DNA of 64,000 nt from Marinobacter profundi (GTDB taxonomy: Bacteria; Pseudomonadota; Gammaproteobacteria; Pseudomonadales; Oleiphilaceae): NCBI RefSeq assembly GCF_002744715.1, contig NZ_KZ319370.1, positions 62,001 through 126,000 on the forward strand. Reading direction: 5' to 3'. The notes beneath the pieces are model-generated. The model did no database searches and was not told the DNA's origin. It saw nothing but the letters and a program-made list of their open reading frames with translations. Within the stretch, counting starts at the first letter, position 1. Each line of letters starts with the position of its first letter. A program made the translations under genes and the position numbers. This document shows, in pieces, positions 1-8,769 of this stretch.

Positions 1-265
1 AGCCACAGCCACAGGCGCGGCTATGTTCCTTGTCGTGGGCCCTTCGGTCTGCGGTGGAGAAAACCGGTTCGTGCCGGGATCGCTCATTCCGGTCCTCAGA
101 CGCCCTTTTAGCCGGGTCCATGGCCGCAATGTGCGATGGCAACACGATCACTCGCGGCGACAGGGCCTGACAGGTAGGACACTCCGCCGGCTTGGCCGCA
201 TCGTCCATGGTGGCCAGGGTATTGAACAGACCGTGCTCGCGGCACTTGTAGTCATACACAGGCAT
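1..265 (-). CDS. fmdB: FmdB-like zinc-ribbon protein (3' end cut by window edge)
   Basis: The minus strand from the ATG at 265 reads MPVYDYKCREHGLFNTLATM and stays open for 88 codons to the window edge, so the C-terminus is missing. Cys8 with the CPTC motif near residues 29-32 forms a zinc-ribbon signature of the FmdB family, and a Cys-Gly-Cys-Gly stretch follows just before the cut. FmdB proteins are small putative regulators, or zinc-binding partners, encoded with formamidase in Methylophilus. The start lies 5 bp beyond the fmdA stop codon, so the two genes are almost certainly cotranscribed. The molecular role is not established; the regulatory label is a family-level guess. Confidence 0.8.
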   Translation of the reverse strand, partial: MPVYDYKCREHGLFNTLATMDDAAKPAECPTCQALSPRVIVLPSHIAAMDPAKRASEDRNERSRHEPVFSTADRRAHDKEHSRACGCG

Positions 266-270
266 GGCGA

Positions 271-1503
271 TTACTCCTTGTCTTTCGACAGCGGTACGTC
301 CATGCCCCCACTGACTTTCTTCTGCGGACCATCGGCGGATGGGTTAATGTCGAAGTCGAAGATGCCCGTTGGCAGCCAGAGCGTAGCGCAGGCATTGGGG
401 ATATCCACCACGCCGCTGATGTGGCCTTCCACCGGTGCGCAACCGAGGATCGCGTAGGCCTGGGCCTTGGTGTAACCGAACTTGGTCATGTACTCGATGG
501 CATTCAGGCAGGCCTGACGATAGGCCACGTGCACGTCCAGATAATGCTGACCGCCCTCTTCGTCTACCGAGATACCCTCGAAAATTACGTAATCGTCGTA
601 GCGGGGCTTGATGGGGCTCGGCTTGAACACCGGGTTCTTGATGCCATATTTCTTCACGCCGTCCTTGATCAGGTTCACGCGCAGGTGAATCCAGCCGGCC
701 ATTTCGATGGCGCCGCAGAAGGTGATTTCACCGTCGCCCTGGCTGAAGTGCAGGTCGCCTACGGAGAGGCCGGCACCGTCAACATACACCGGGAAATAAA
801 CCTTGGAACCCCGTGAGAGATCCTTGATGTCACAGTTACCGCCGTGTTCACGGGGCGGTACGGTACGGGCGGCTTCGGCACCCGCAGCCTTGGCGGCTTC
901 ACCCTTCAGTTGGCCCATATGGGCGGTCTCACCGTTGGGCAGTGTCGCCAACTCCGGCACCCGCTCAGGGTCTGTTGCGACCAGGCCCGCCTCGCGCTTG
1001 TTCCAGGTGTCCAGCAGCTCCCTGGAGGGCAGACAGCCGATCAGGCCCGGGTGAATCAGGCCGGCGAACTCCACATTGGGAATGTGGCGGGATTTGGTAA
1101 ACATGCCGTTAAAGTCCCAGATGGATTTCTGGGCTTCCGGGAAGTGTTCGGTCAGGAAGCCACCACCGTTTTGCTTCGAGAAGAAGCCGTTGAAGCCCCA
1201 CTGGCTCTCTTCGAAAGTGCCGATGTCGAGAATGTCCACTTCCAGCAGGTCGCCCGGCTCTGCGCCCTCCACACCGATCGGGCCAGACAGGAAATGCACC
1301 TGGCTGAGATCAACATCCCGCACGTCGTCGGCGCTGTCGTCGTTCTTGATCTGGCCACCGGTCCAGTCGTAGCACTCGACAATGAAGTCGTCGCCCGGCT
1401 TGACGGTGGCCACCAGGGGAATGTCCGGGTGCCAGCGGTTGTGGATTTTGTCGTTCTCATAGGCCGACTTGTTCAGATCAATCTTGATGATGGTTTCAGC
1501 CAT
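271..1503 (-). CDS. fmdA: Formamidase, FmdA/AmdA family
   Basis: This 410-residue protein matches the acetamidase/formamidase family over its whole length (family members about 400-410 aa). It hydrolyses formamide, and possibly other very short amides, to ammonia and the acid in the cytoplasm. Recognisable family stretches include WHPDIP near the N-terminus, the glycine-rich FFSKQNGGGFLTEHFP and REHGGNCDIKDL followed by VYVDGAGLSVGDLHFSQGDG. The ATG at 1503 has a strong AAGGAG ribosome site about 8 bases upstream. It follows amiB after a 100-bp gap that contains a palindromic motif (1600-1615) shared with the urtA upstream region, so it may have its own promoter. The fmdB-like gene follows at once. 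Confidence 0.93.
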   Translation of the reverse strand: MAETIIKIDLNKSAYENDKIHNRWHPDIPLVATVKPGDDFIVECYDWTGGQIKNDDSADDVRDVDLSQVHFLSGPIGVEGAEPGDLLEVDILDIGTFEESQWGFNGFFSKQNGGGFLTEHFPEAQKSIWDFNGMFTKSRHIPNVEFAGLIHPGLIGCLPSRELLDTWNKREAGLVATDPERVPELATLPNGETAHMGQLKGEAAKAAGAEAARTVPPREHGGNCDIKDLSRGSKVYFPVYVDGAGLSVGDLHFSQGDGEITFCGAIEMAGWIHLRVNLIKDGVKKYGIKNPVFKPSPIKPRYDDYVIFEGISVDEEGGQHYLDVHVAYRQACLNAIEYMTKFGYTKAQAYAILGCAPVEGHISGVVDIPNACATLWLPTGIFDFDINPSADGPQKKVSGGMDVPLSKDKE

Positions 1504-1565
1504 AACGGGCGCTCCTTGGTCTTGGCTTACACATTAGGTAACGGCTTTACTATCCAAAATCCGGT

Positions 1566-1617
1566 GCCGGTGAGGTATTCGCTAAATGCCCCCCGTGCCT
1601 ACGTCATTCGACGTATT
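1566..1617 (-). promoter_or_regulatory. Candidate operator block upstream of fmdA
   Basis: A perfect inverted repeat TACGTC-ATTC-GACGTA occupies 1600-1615. Read on the minus strand, the block AATACGTCGAATGACGTAG, six bases, GGGG, seven bases, CGAAT, a few bases, CACCGGC is repeated in the same order upstream of urtA (8770-8820). The first 19 bases match at 17 positions. The palindrome centre is about 104 bp before the fmdA start and overlaps the amiB stop codon. That two amide genes share it suggests one regulator, plausibly the response regulator at 12371-13276. The assignment is inference. Confidence 0.6.
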
Positions 1618-2647
1618 GGTGCACCATGACGGCCTTGCCCTCCAGACCGGCTCGGAACCGGTAGCATTCCGGATGAGCCAGCAGAGCCCGCGCCACCGCT
1701 GGCTCCAGCCGCTGGCGAAACGACCGCAATAGTTCCCGCGCGCCATAGCGGGCGTCGTAACCCCGGCAGAGTTCGGTGCGCAGTTCCGGCGACAGACTAA
1801 GCTCCGCATGCTTTTTGGAGAGGCGGCGATTGAGCCCGGCAAGCTCGATCTCCAGCAGGAACTCCAGCCAGTTCTCGGTGAGGGGGTTGAAGGTGAGAAC
1901 CTGGTCGATCCGGTTGAGGAATTCCGGGTCGAAGTGGCGTCGCAACGCGGCATCGCGAATGGCCTCACCGTTGCCGGGCAATAGCCCGAACCAGCGCCGC
2001 CAGCCCCGCTGGTAACGCAGCTGGTGGGCTTCGGCGTCGAGGGCCCCGGCGTTGCTCGTCATGAAGATCAGGGTATTGCGAAAGTCGATCTCGCGGTTGC
2101 CGGAGGGAAACACCAGCCGGCCGGTGTCCAGTACATTGAGCAGGGTACGAACCACTTCCTTGCTGGCCTTTTCGATTTCATCGAACAGCACAATGCCGGG
2201 TTTGCTGAACGAGCCCTGCACCTTGTCCAGATCGAACAGGCTGTGGCCCTCCTTGCTGCCCACGTAACCGGGCGGTGCGCCGGTGAGTGCTGCAGCATAG
2301 TGCTCCTGGGCCAGGGTGTTCATGTCGATGCGGCACAGGCCATCGCGATTGCCGTGGATGGCCTCGGCAATCAGCCGCACAGTTTCGGTCTTGCCCACGC
2401 CGGTGGGCCCCAGGAACAGGTGCACCGCCAGCGGCCGGTTATCCTCGCCAATGTCGGCCTTTACCCGCACCAGCAGGGATTCCATGGCCAGGAGTGCGTC
2501 GTCCTGGCCCACAATGTTTTCCCGCAAGCGGGACATGACGGCATCTGGCTCGAAACGGAACCGGGAAGCACGAACCGGGCCGCTTCGGGCCCGGTTCTTT
2601 TCAATGGACTCCCGGTTGGCTTCAAGCCGTTCGTTGATAAACGGCAT
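1604..2647 (-). CDS. amiB: AmiB-like single-module AAA+ ATPase (Clp class)
   Basis: A 347-residue protein with one Clp-type AAA+ module. Walker A GPTGVGKTE is at residues 80-88, a GYVG pore loop at 127-130, Walker B VLFDE at 153-157, then a MTSNAG sensor-1 region, an arginine in FLNRID and a sensor-2 GARELL. It lacks the N domain and first nucleotide-binding domain of ClpA/ClpB. In Pseudomonas aeruginosa the gene after the amidase gene amiE is amiB, a ClpA/B-like ATPase, and this gene has the same position, 15 bp after amiE. Its client is unknown; assembly or activation of the amidase or transporter is a reasonable guess. The last codons overlap a palindrome thought to serve fmdA. Confidence 0.82.
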   Translation of the reverse strand: MPFINERLEANRESIEKNRARSGPVRASRFRFEPDAVMSRLRENIVGQDDALLAMESLLVRVKADIGEDNRPLAVHLFLGPTGVGKTETVRLIAEAIHGNRDGLCRIDMNTLAQEHYAAALTGAPPGYVGSKEGHSLFDLDKVQGSFSKPGIVLFDEIEKASKEVVRTLLNVLDTGRLVFPSGNREIDFRNTLIFMTSNAGALDAEAHQLRYQRGWRRWFGLLPGNGEAIRDAALRRHFDPEFLNRIDQVLTFNPLTENWLEFLLEIELAGLNRRLSKKHAELSLSPELRTELCRGYDARYGARELLRSFRQRLEPAVARALLAHPECYRFRAGLEGKAVMVHQYVE

Positions 2648-2662
2648 CAGTGCCTCCCGGGC

Positions 2663-3709
2663 TCAGGCCCCTGCGGATTTTTCCTTGCCCTCGACGGGCA
2701 GCGCCCCGACCGGACACTCGGCCACGCCCACAGTCTTGCGGGTCATCGCCTCCACGTTTTCCTGCGCCTTCTGGGCGTCCATCACCCAGGTGCGGTAGAA
2801 CTCGAACGGGCAGTCGGCCACACCCTTGTCGCCGTCACCGGAGGCGTGCACACCGGTGTAGCCGCGGTGCAGCAGCTTGAACAAGTGGTTCTGGGACTGG
2901 TCGTTCGCACGGGCATCGCGGATCTGGCTGACGGAAAGCTGGGCGTACTGGATGCCCATGTCTTCCTCACCACATTCGCCGAGGGTGCGGCCGTCAAAGC
3001 CGATGATCGCGGAATGGCCAAAGTAGGAATAAACGCCATCAAAACCGGACGCATTGGCCACCGCCACGTAGCAGTTATTGGCCCAGGCCATACTCTTGGC
3101 CATCATCACCTGCTGCTCCTTCGCCGGGTACATGTAGCCCTGGCAGCGCACAATCAGCTCCGCGCCCTTCATGGCGCAATCGCGCCAGATCTCGGGGTAG
3201 TTGCCGTCGTCGCAGATGATCAGGCTGATCTTCATGCCCTTGGGGCCTTCAGTGACGTAGGTAGTGTCGCCTGGATACCAACCTTCGATCGGGCACCAGG
3301 GAATGCACTTGCGGTACTTCTGGACGATTTCACCCTCATTGTTGATCAGTACCAGGGTGTTGTAAGGCGCCTTGTTGGGGTGATCCTCATGGCGTTCTCC
3401 GGTGAGGGAAAACACGCCCCAGGTGTTGGCCTCGCGACAGGCGGCGGAAAAGATGGCGGTCTCGTCACCGGGCACGGTGGCCGCGGTTTCCATCATTTCC
3501 TCGTTGTCGTACATGATGCCCATGGTGCTGTATTCCGGGAACACCACCAGGTCCATGCCTGGCAGGCCCACCTTCATACCCTTGATCATGTTCGCAATCT
3601 TGCGGGCGTTATCCAACACTTCGGCCTTGGTGTGCAACCGGGGCATCTTGTAGTTCACCACCGCCACGCCGACGGTGTCGTTACTGCTGGAAATATCACC
3701 GTGTCTCAT
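2663..3709 (-). CDS. amiE: Aliphatic amidase
   Basis: The protein (348 aa) opens [20 protein letters not shown] and tracks P. aeruginosa AmiE closely along its length. The nitrilase-superfamily triad is intact: Glu59 (FPEY), Lys134 (KYRK) and Cys166 (ICDDGN). AmiE hydrolyses short aliphatic amides such as acetamide and propionamide to the acid and ammonia in the cytoplasm, through a cysteine acyl-enzyme. The gene is 14 bp after urtE and 15 bp before amiB, so uptake and hydrolysis look like one transcription unit. With formamidase two genes on, the cell is equipped for C1 to C3 amides. Confidence in the family is very high; exact substrate range is inferred. Confidence 0.96.
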   Translation of the reverse strand: MRHGDISSSNDTVGVAVVNYKMPRLHTKAEVLDNARKIANMIKGMKVGLPGMDLVVFPEYSTMGIMYDNEEMMETAATVPGDETAIFSAACREANTWGVFSLTGERHEDHPNKAPYNTLVLINNEGEIVQKYRKCIPWCPIEGWYPGDTTYVTEGPKGMKISLIICDDGNYPEIWRDCAMKGAELIVRCQGYMYPAKEQQVMMAKSMAWANNCYVAVANASGFDGVYSYFGHSAIIGFDGRTLGECGEEDMGIQYAQLSVSQIRDARANDQSQNHLFKLLHRGYTGVHASGDGDKGVADCPFEFYRTWVMDAQKAQENVEAMTRKTVGVAECPVGALPVEGKEKSAGA

Positions 3710-3723
3710 TACTCTACTCCTCG

Positions 3724-4413
3724 TTACACCGCCAGATAGCTGGCAATCTTGTCCTGATCCGCTTCCGCCCGGCTCTCTTCGTGCACGATGGCGCCCTTCT
3801 CGATCACCAGGATCCGGTCGGCCGCATCCATCACAAAGCTCAATACCTGCTCGGATACCACGATCGACAGGCCCCGCTCATTACGGATGCGCCGCAGGGT
3901 CTGGGCGATGTCCTTGATGATGTTGGGCTGGATGCCTTCGGTGGGTTCGTCGAGCAGCAGCACCTTGGGCCGGGTGGCCAGCGCCCGGGCAATCGCCAGC
4001 TGTTGCTGTTGGCCGCCGGACAGGTTGCCGCCACGACGGTTCTGCATTTCCTTGAGTACCGGGAACAGTTCGTACAGGTCCTCCGGCACTTTCTTTTCAC
4101 CCACTGCGGCCAGGCCGGTTTCAATGTTTTCCCGTACCGTCAACGTGGGAAAGATCATCCGCCCCTGGGGTACGAAACCGATGCCGGCACGCACACGCTG
4201 AAAGCTCTTCAGACCAGACAGGTCCGTGCCGTCCAGACTTACTTCCCCGCCTCTCGTAGGGGTCATGCCCACCAGGGATTTCATCAGCGTGGTCTTGCCC
4301 ATGCCGTTACGACCCACCACAGCGACAATTTCGTTCTTTGCCACATCGAGGTTCAGGTCATCGATGATGGTGCTTTGGCCATAGGCCACCGAATGATGTT
4401 TTACGCTCAGCAT
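3724..4413 (-). CDS. urtE: ABC transporter ATPase, UrtE type
   Basis: A 229-residue ABC ATPase of the LivF/UrtE class. Walker A is GRNGMGKTT, the signature is LSGGQQQQ, and Walker [15 protein letters not shown] carries the EGIQPN extension typical of UrtE. As in LivF, the switch region reads VVSEQ and not the usual His loop. It pairs with UrtD to energise the two permeases UrtB and UrtC. The gene lies 2 bp after urtD. In true urea operons UrtE is followed by urease genes; here amidase follows, so amides are the more likely cargo. That reassignment rests on context only. Confidence 0.92.
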   Translation of the reverse strand: MLSVKHHSVAYGQSTIIDDLNLDVAKNEIVAVVGRNGMGKTTLMKSLVGMTPTRGGEVSLDGTDLSGLKSFQRVRAGIGFVPQGRMIFPTLTVRENIETGLAAVGEKKVPEDLYELFPVLKEMQNRRGGNLSGGQQQQLAIARALATRPKVLLLDEPTEGIQPNIIKDIAQTLRRIRNERGLSIVVSEQVLSFVMDAADRILVIEKGAIVHEESRAEADQDKIASYLAV

Positions 4414-4415
4414 GA

Positions 4416-5174
4416 TCAGTGCCCCAGGTAGACTTCGATGACTTTCGGGTCCGATTTCACGTGCTCGATCGACCCCTCGGAGAGAACCTTGCCCTGATGC
4501 ATGACGGTGACCCGGTCGGCGATGTCACCGACAAACTGCATGTCATGCTCGATCACCAGTACCGTGTGGTCCTTGGTGATGACCTTGAGCAGTTCCGCGG
4601 TTTTCTTGCGCTCGGCCACAGACATCCCGGCCACCGGCTCATCCAGCATCAGCAGATCCGGCTTCTGGATCAGCAGCATGCCGATCTCCAGCCACTGCTT
4701 CTGACCATGGCTGAGAGACGCCGCCGGTTCGTTCAGGGCATCGGTGAGGAAGATGGTCGCCGCCACCTCCTCCACCGCCTCGATCACCTCCGGATCGCGC
4801 TTGAACGCCAGGGCGCCGCCGACGCTGTGGCCTCTGGGAAATGACAACTCCAGGTTCTCGAACACCGTCAGGTCCTCGAACACCGAGGGGGTCTGGAACT
4901 TCCGGCCCACCCCGGAATGGACGATCTGGTGTTCCTTGAGCCTGGTGAGCTCCTTGCCAGCAAACTTGATGGACCCGGAGGTGGCCTTGGTCTTGCCACA
5001 AATCAGGTCCAGCACCGTGGTCTTGCCGGCACCGTTCGGACCGATGATGACCCGGATTTCTTTGGGATCGAGGTAGAACGAGAGGTCATCCACTGCCTTG
5101 AAACCGTCGAAGGACACGGTGAGTCCTTCCACCGCCAGCAGGAAATCACTGGTCTTGGATCTGGCTGCGTTCAT
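4416..5174 (-). CDS. urtD: ABC transporter ATPase, UrtD type
   Basis: A 252-residue LivG/UrtD-class ATPase. Visible motifs are Walker A GPNGAGKTT, signature LSHGQKQW, Walker B LLMLDEPVAGM and an His-loop VLVIEHDMQF. The LSHGQKQWLEIGM signature is characteristic of UrtD. It works on the cytoplasmic face with UrtE. Its start codon overlaps the urtC stop region (both at 5174), a sign of translational coupling. Order urtA-B-C-D-E is complete and uninterrupted. Confidence 0.93.
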   Translation of the reverse strand: MNAARSKTSDFLLAVEGLTVSFDGFKAVDDLSFYLDPKEIRVIIGPNGAGKTTVLDLICGKTKATSGSIKFAGKELTRLKEHQIVHSGVGRKFQTPSVFEDLTVFENLELSFPRGHSVGGALAFKRDPEVIEAVEEVAATIFLTDALNEPAASLSHGQKQWLEIGMLLIQKPDLLMLDEPVAGMSVAERKKTAELLKVITKDHTVLVIEHDMQFVGDIADRVTVMHQGKVLSEGSIEHVKSDPKVIEVYLGH

Positions 5175-6394
5175 CAGGATTTCTCCGGGCTGTAGTGTTC
5201 AATCATCGGGTCGTAGTCGCGCGCTTCGGTGGCGGCCACCGCCGGCTTGCGAGCCTCGGGTGTGGCTTCGGGTTCCGCGGCCGGCTCGGCCTCAATCTTC
5301 GGCTTGCGTTTAAACAGGCGCTCTTCCAGCGGCATCACGTAGCTCTGGTAAAGCCCGGCCAGACCATTCGGGAAGGCCAACACCACGCCGATAAACAGGG
5401 CACCCATGGCGAAGGGCCAGAGTTCCGGGAAGGATTCGGAGAAGCCACTCTTGGCGGCGTTCACCAGCAGCGCGCCGTAGACCGCACCGAGGATCGACAA
5501 GCGACCGCCGAGGGCGCAGAAAATCACCATCTCAATGGAGGCGACGATGCCGATGAACGATGGCGACATGAAGCCGACAACCAGGGTGAACAGGGCGCCG
5601 CCGATGCCGGCAAAGGCCGCCGCCAGGCAAAACACGAAGATCTTGAAGGCGGCGACGTCATAACCGGAGAAGCGCACCCGGTTCTCCTGGGCGTTCATGG
5701 CCACCAAGATGCGACCAAGCTTGCGATTCTGAACAAACCGGGCCACAAACAGGCACAGGAACAACATGCCCACGCAGACGAAGTAGAGCGTGGTTTTCGC
5801 CGCATCGCTGCGGATATCCCAGCCCATCAGGGTCTGCAGGTCGGTAATGCCGTTCACGCCACCGGTGTAGCCCTGCTGTCCGATGATCAGGATGGTCAGG
5901 ATCGCCGCGATGGCCTGGGTGATGATGGCGAAGTACACGCCGCCCACCCGCCGGGTGAACATGGCCAGGCCAATGATGAAGGCCAGCAGCATGGGTACCC
6001 CGATCACCGCCAACAGGGTGAAGGAGAAACTATGGAACGGTTCCCAGAACCACGGCAGCTCAGTGAGCTGGTTCCAGTCCATGAAATCCGGAATGCCGGG
6101 GGTGGACTGGATGGCCGTGGCCTCCGGCGTGGAGGCTTCCAGCTTCAGGAACATCGCCATGCAGTAGCCGCCGAGGCCGAAGAACACGCCCTGGCCCAGG
6201 CTGAGGATGCCGGCCTTGCCCCAGCACATCACCAGGCCGATGGCGACGAAGGCGTAGGTCAGATACTTACCCACCATGTTCAGGCGGAAAGGGTCCAGGG
6301 CCAGCGGCAGGATCACGACCAGCAGGCCAGCCAGGGCGAGGTAGTACAGGCCCTCACGGGAGGTAAACCATTTCATTGGGGATGAACTCTTCAT
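5174..6394 (-). CDS. urtC: Branched-chain/urea-type ABC permease, UrtC
   Basis: A 406-residue LivM-family permease with about ten hydrophobic segments between residues 15 and 350 and a charged, alanine- and glutamate-rich C-terminal tail. The stretch VGLVMCWGKAGILSLGQGVFFGLGGY is the usual UrtC/LivM core region (written here as family landmark GKAGILSLGQG). The ATG at 6394 has AGGAG six bases upstream. Together with UrtB it forms the membrane channel for a polar small amide or urea. Length is a little above the family norm because of the tail. Confidence 0.92.
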   Translation of the reverse strand: MKSSSPMKWFTSREGLYYLALAGLLVVILPLALDPFRLNMVGKYLTYAFVAIGLVMCWGKAGILSLGQGVFFGLGGYCMAMFLKLEASTPEATAIQSTPGIPDFMDWNQLTELPWFWEPFHSFSFTLLAVIGVPMLLAFIIGLAMFTRRVGGVYFAIITQAIAAILTILIIGQQGYTGGVNGITDLQTLMGWDIRSDAAKTTLYFVCVGMLFLCLFVARFVQNRKLGRILVAMNAQENRVRFSGYDVAAFKIFVFCLAAAFAGIGGALFTLVVGFMSPSFIGIVASIEMVIFCALGGRLSILGAVYGALLVNAAKSGFSESFPELWPFAMGALFIGVVLAFPNGLAGLYQSYVMPLEERLFKRKPKIEAEPAAEPEATPEARKPAVAATEARDYDPMIEHYSPEKS

Positions 6395-6403
6395 GACAAT
6401 CTC

Positions 6404-7330
6404 CTAGCGACGGACCTTGAGGGCCATGAGTCCTTCTGGACGCAGCATCAGGATACCGACGACGACCAGCAGGGTGAGTACCTTGGCCATGGAACCACTG
6501 AGGAAGAACTCCATGGTTGACTGGGCCTGGGAGATGCCGAAGGCCGACACAATGGTGCCGATCAGACTCTGGGCACCGCCAAACACCACCACCAGGAAGG
6601 TGTCGACGATGTAGGCCTGACCGGATGAGGGGCCGGTGGAGCCGATCATGGTGAACGCAGCCCCGGCAATGCCGGCAATACCACAGCCGAGGGCAAAGGT
6701 GGCGCGGTCGATGCCGGCACTGTTGATGCCCACCGCTTCCGCCATCGGGCGGTTCTGGACCACGGCGCGGACGTTCTTGCCGTAGCCGGAGCGATACATC
6801 AGCAGGTAGACGCCGACGGCGATGGAGAGAGCAATGATCATCACGAACAGGCCGTTGATCGGCAGTTCCACCATATCGGTCACCTGGAAGGCCCCCATCA
6901 TCCACTCGGGCAGCTCGACACCCACTTCCCGGGCACCGAAGATGGAGCGGTAGGCCTGCTGCATGATCAGGCTCAGCCCCCAGGTCGCCAGCAAGGTGTC
7001 GAGTGGTCGGTGGTAGAGATGCCGTATCATCAGCCACTCGATGAGTGCTCCCAAGGCGGCACAAATCAGGAAGGCCAGTACTATGGCAACAAAAAAGTAC
7101 CCGCCAAACAGGCCCGGCAGGTAACTCTGGAAAAAACCCGACGTCAGGTAGGTGGTGTAGGCGCCGAGGATCATGAACTCCCCGTGGGCCATGTTGATGA
7201 CCCCCATCTGACCGAAGATGATGGCCAGGCCCAATGCCATCAGGACGAACACTGAAAACAGGGAGAGCCCGGCAAACCCCTGCATGGCAAATATCGACAT
7301 CAGTTCACTGCTGGTGTAGCCATCGAACAT
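6404..7330 (-). CDS. urtB: Branched-chain/urea-type ABC permease, short UrtB form
   Basis: A 308-residue LivH-family permease with about eight membrane segments. Landmarks are GLAIIFGQMGVINMAHGEF and the C-terminal LRPEGLMA. Cyanobacterial and many proteobacterial UrtB proteins carry a long N-terminal extension; this one does not, and so resembles the permeases encoded with formamidase in Methylophilus (FmdE/FmdF). It lies between urtA and urtC, nine bp before urtC. A GC-rich hairpin separates it from urtA. Confidence 0.9.
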   Translation of the reverse strand: MFDGYTSSELMSIFAMQGFAGLSLFSVFVLMALGLAIIFGQMGVINMAHGEFMILGAYTTYLTSGFFQSYLPGLFGGYFFVAIVLAFLICAALGALIEWLMIRHLYHRPLDTLLATWGLSLIMQQAYRSIFGAREVGVELPEWMMGAFQVTDMVELPINGLFVMIIALSIAVGVYLLMYRSGYGKNVRAVVQNRPMAEAVGINSAGIDRATFALGCGIAGIAGAAFTMIGSTGPSSGQAYIVDTFLVVVFGGAQSLIGTIVSAFGISQAQSTMEFFLSGSMAKVLTLLVVVGILMLRPEGLMALKVRR

Positions 7331-7382
7331 GACCCTTTCTCCCCTTCAAACCAACATGCTTTGCATTGTGGCGGCAATGGCT

Positions 7383-7404
7383 GCCGGCGCACGGCGGCGC
7401 CGGC
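7383..7404 (-). other. Intercistronic hairpin between urtA and urtB
   Basis: GCCGGCGC at 7383-7390 pairs with GCGCCGGC at 7397-7404 around a six-base loop, 9 bp after the urtA stop codon. There is no run of T on the minus strand, so it is more likely an RNA-stabilising or partial attenuation element, giving more binding protein than permease, than a full terminator. Confidence 0.5.
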
Positions 7405-7413
7405 TATCCGTGC

Positions 7414-8682
7414 TTACTGGTATCCCTCTGGGAACGGGTCCGGCTCCATCAGCTCTTCGGTCTCAAACACCACTTCGTACTGGCCGTCGATCTGGGCCTT
7501 GCCGATGCGGGTCTTGGACCACAGATGATGGTTCTCGTGGATGCGCACATAGCCTTCCGGTGCCTTCTTGAACTCGATGCCGGCGAACACTTCGCGGATC
7601 TTGTCGATGTCGAAGGAGCCGGCCTTTTCTACCGCTGCTTTCCACAACCATGGACCGAGGTAGGCGGCCTGGGTGACGTCACCAATGACCATGTCATCGC
7701 CGTAGGTTTCCTTGAAGGCAGTGACGAACTCCCGGTTGTTGGGGTTGTCGAGGCTCTGGAAGTACTTCATGGAGGCGTAGATACCTTCCACGTTCTCACC
7801 GCCGATGCCGCGGATCTCGTCCTCGGTAACGGAGATGGTCAGCAGCAGGGGCTTCTCGTCGGTGAAATCCACCCCGGCCGCTTTCATCTGCTTGTAGAAG
7901 GCGACGTTGGAGCCGCCCACAACCGACGCAAAGATCACGTCCGGCTTCTTCAGCTTGATTTTATTGATCACCGAGTTGAACTGGGTGTGGCCCAGCGGGT
8001 AGTACTCTTCACCCACAACCTTGAGGCCCAGCTTGTCGATGTGCTTGCGGGCAATCTTGTTAGAGGTGCGCGGCCAGATGTAGTCGGAACCGAGCAGGTA
8101 GAAACTCTTGGCGCCCTTCTCTTTCACTGCCCAATCGATACCCGCGAGGATCTGCTGGGTCGCTTCCTGGCCGGTGTAGACCACGTTCGGGGACTGCTCG
8201 AGGCCTTCGTAGAAGGTGGGGTAATACAGCATGCCGTTGTACTGCTCGATCACCGGCAGGATGGCCTTCCGGGAGGCCGAGGTCCAGGCGCCGAAAATGG
8301 CGGCAACATTGTCCTGGCGCAACAGCTTGCGGGACTTCTCGGCAAATGTCGGCCAGTCACTGGCGCCGTCTTCCTGAACGTATTTGATCTCACGGCCCAG
8401 CACGCCTCCGGAGGCGTTGATCTGCTCGATGGCCAGCTTTTCCGCCTGCACCGAACCGATCTCACTGATCGCCATGGTGCCGGTGATGGAGTGAAGAATG
8501 CCGACGGTGACGCTGTCATCCGTAACCGCCAGCCCTGTGGTATTGACCTCGGCCGTTGCCGGTGCTGCCGCTTGCACGGAGGTGGCCAGCATGACCGACG
8601 CCGCCAGTGTCATCAGGCTCTTGCGAAACCCCGGTCCCTTGCCTATCGACCGCCCACCGGCGGTCATCTCTATCGTACCCAT
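7414..8682 (-). CDS. urtA: Periplasmic urea/short-chain-amide binding protein, UrtA type
   Basis: A 422-residue type-1 periplasmic binding protein (Peripla_BP_6 class). A signal peptide is visible at residues 20-40 (FRKSLMTLAASVMLATSVQA). The mature part starts with TVGILHSITGTMAISEIGS and contains YYPTFYEGLEQSPNVVYTGQ-like UrtA landmarks such as EGLEQSPNV and the conserved TQFNSVI. It captures substrate in the periplasm for UrtBC. It is the first gene of the leftward operon, with a 318-bp upstream region shared with the divergent sensor kinase. With FmdD of Methylophilus in the same family, the ligand may be formamide or acetamide rather than urea. Confidence 0.92.
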   Translation of the reverse strand: MGTIEMTAGGRSIGKGPGFRKSLMTLAASVMLATSVQAAAPATAEVNTTGLAVTDDSVTVGILHSITGTMAISEIGSVQAEKLAIEQINASGGVLGREIKYVQEDGASDWPTFAEKSRKLLRQDNVAAIFGAWTSASRKAILPVIEQYNGMLYYPTFYEGLEQSPNVVYTGQEATQQILAGIDWAVKEKGAKSFYLLGSDYIWPRTSNKIARKHIDKLGLKVVGEEYYPLGHTQFNSVINKIKLKKPDVIFASVVGGSNVAFYKQMKAAGVDFTDEKPLLLTISVTEDEIRGIGGENVEGIYASMKYFQSLDNPNNREFVTAFKETYGDDMVIGDVTQAAYLGPWLWKAAVEKAGSFDIDKIREVFAGIEFKKAPEGYVRIHENHHLWSKTRIGKAQIDGQYEVVFETEELMEPDPFPEGYQ

Positions 8683-8769
8683 GGTGATTCCTCGCAGTGT
8701 TTGAAAGCCGGTGCCGCGCTTCCTTGCGAAAGCACAGCGCCCACGTCAAACATTCTGCTCAGCCCCCTC

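Noticed and set aside
2024..3739. A 571-codon open frame on the plus strand opposite amiB and amiE
   Set aside because: It is antisense to two clearly recognised genes, rich in His, Gly and Gln, and matches no family. High GC makes such shadow frames common.
3724..8682. Calling the urt genes a dedicated urea transporter
   Set aside because: No urease genes accompany them here; amidase and formamidase genes do. I kept the urt symbols for family identity but not the substrate.
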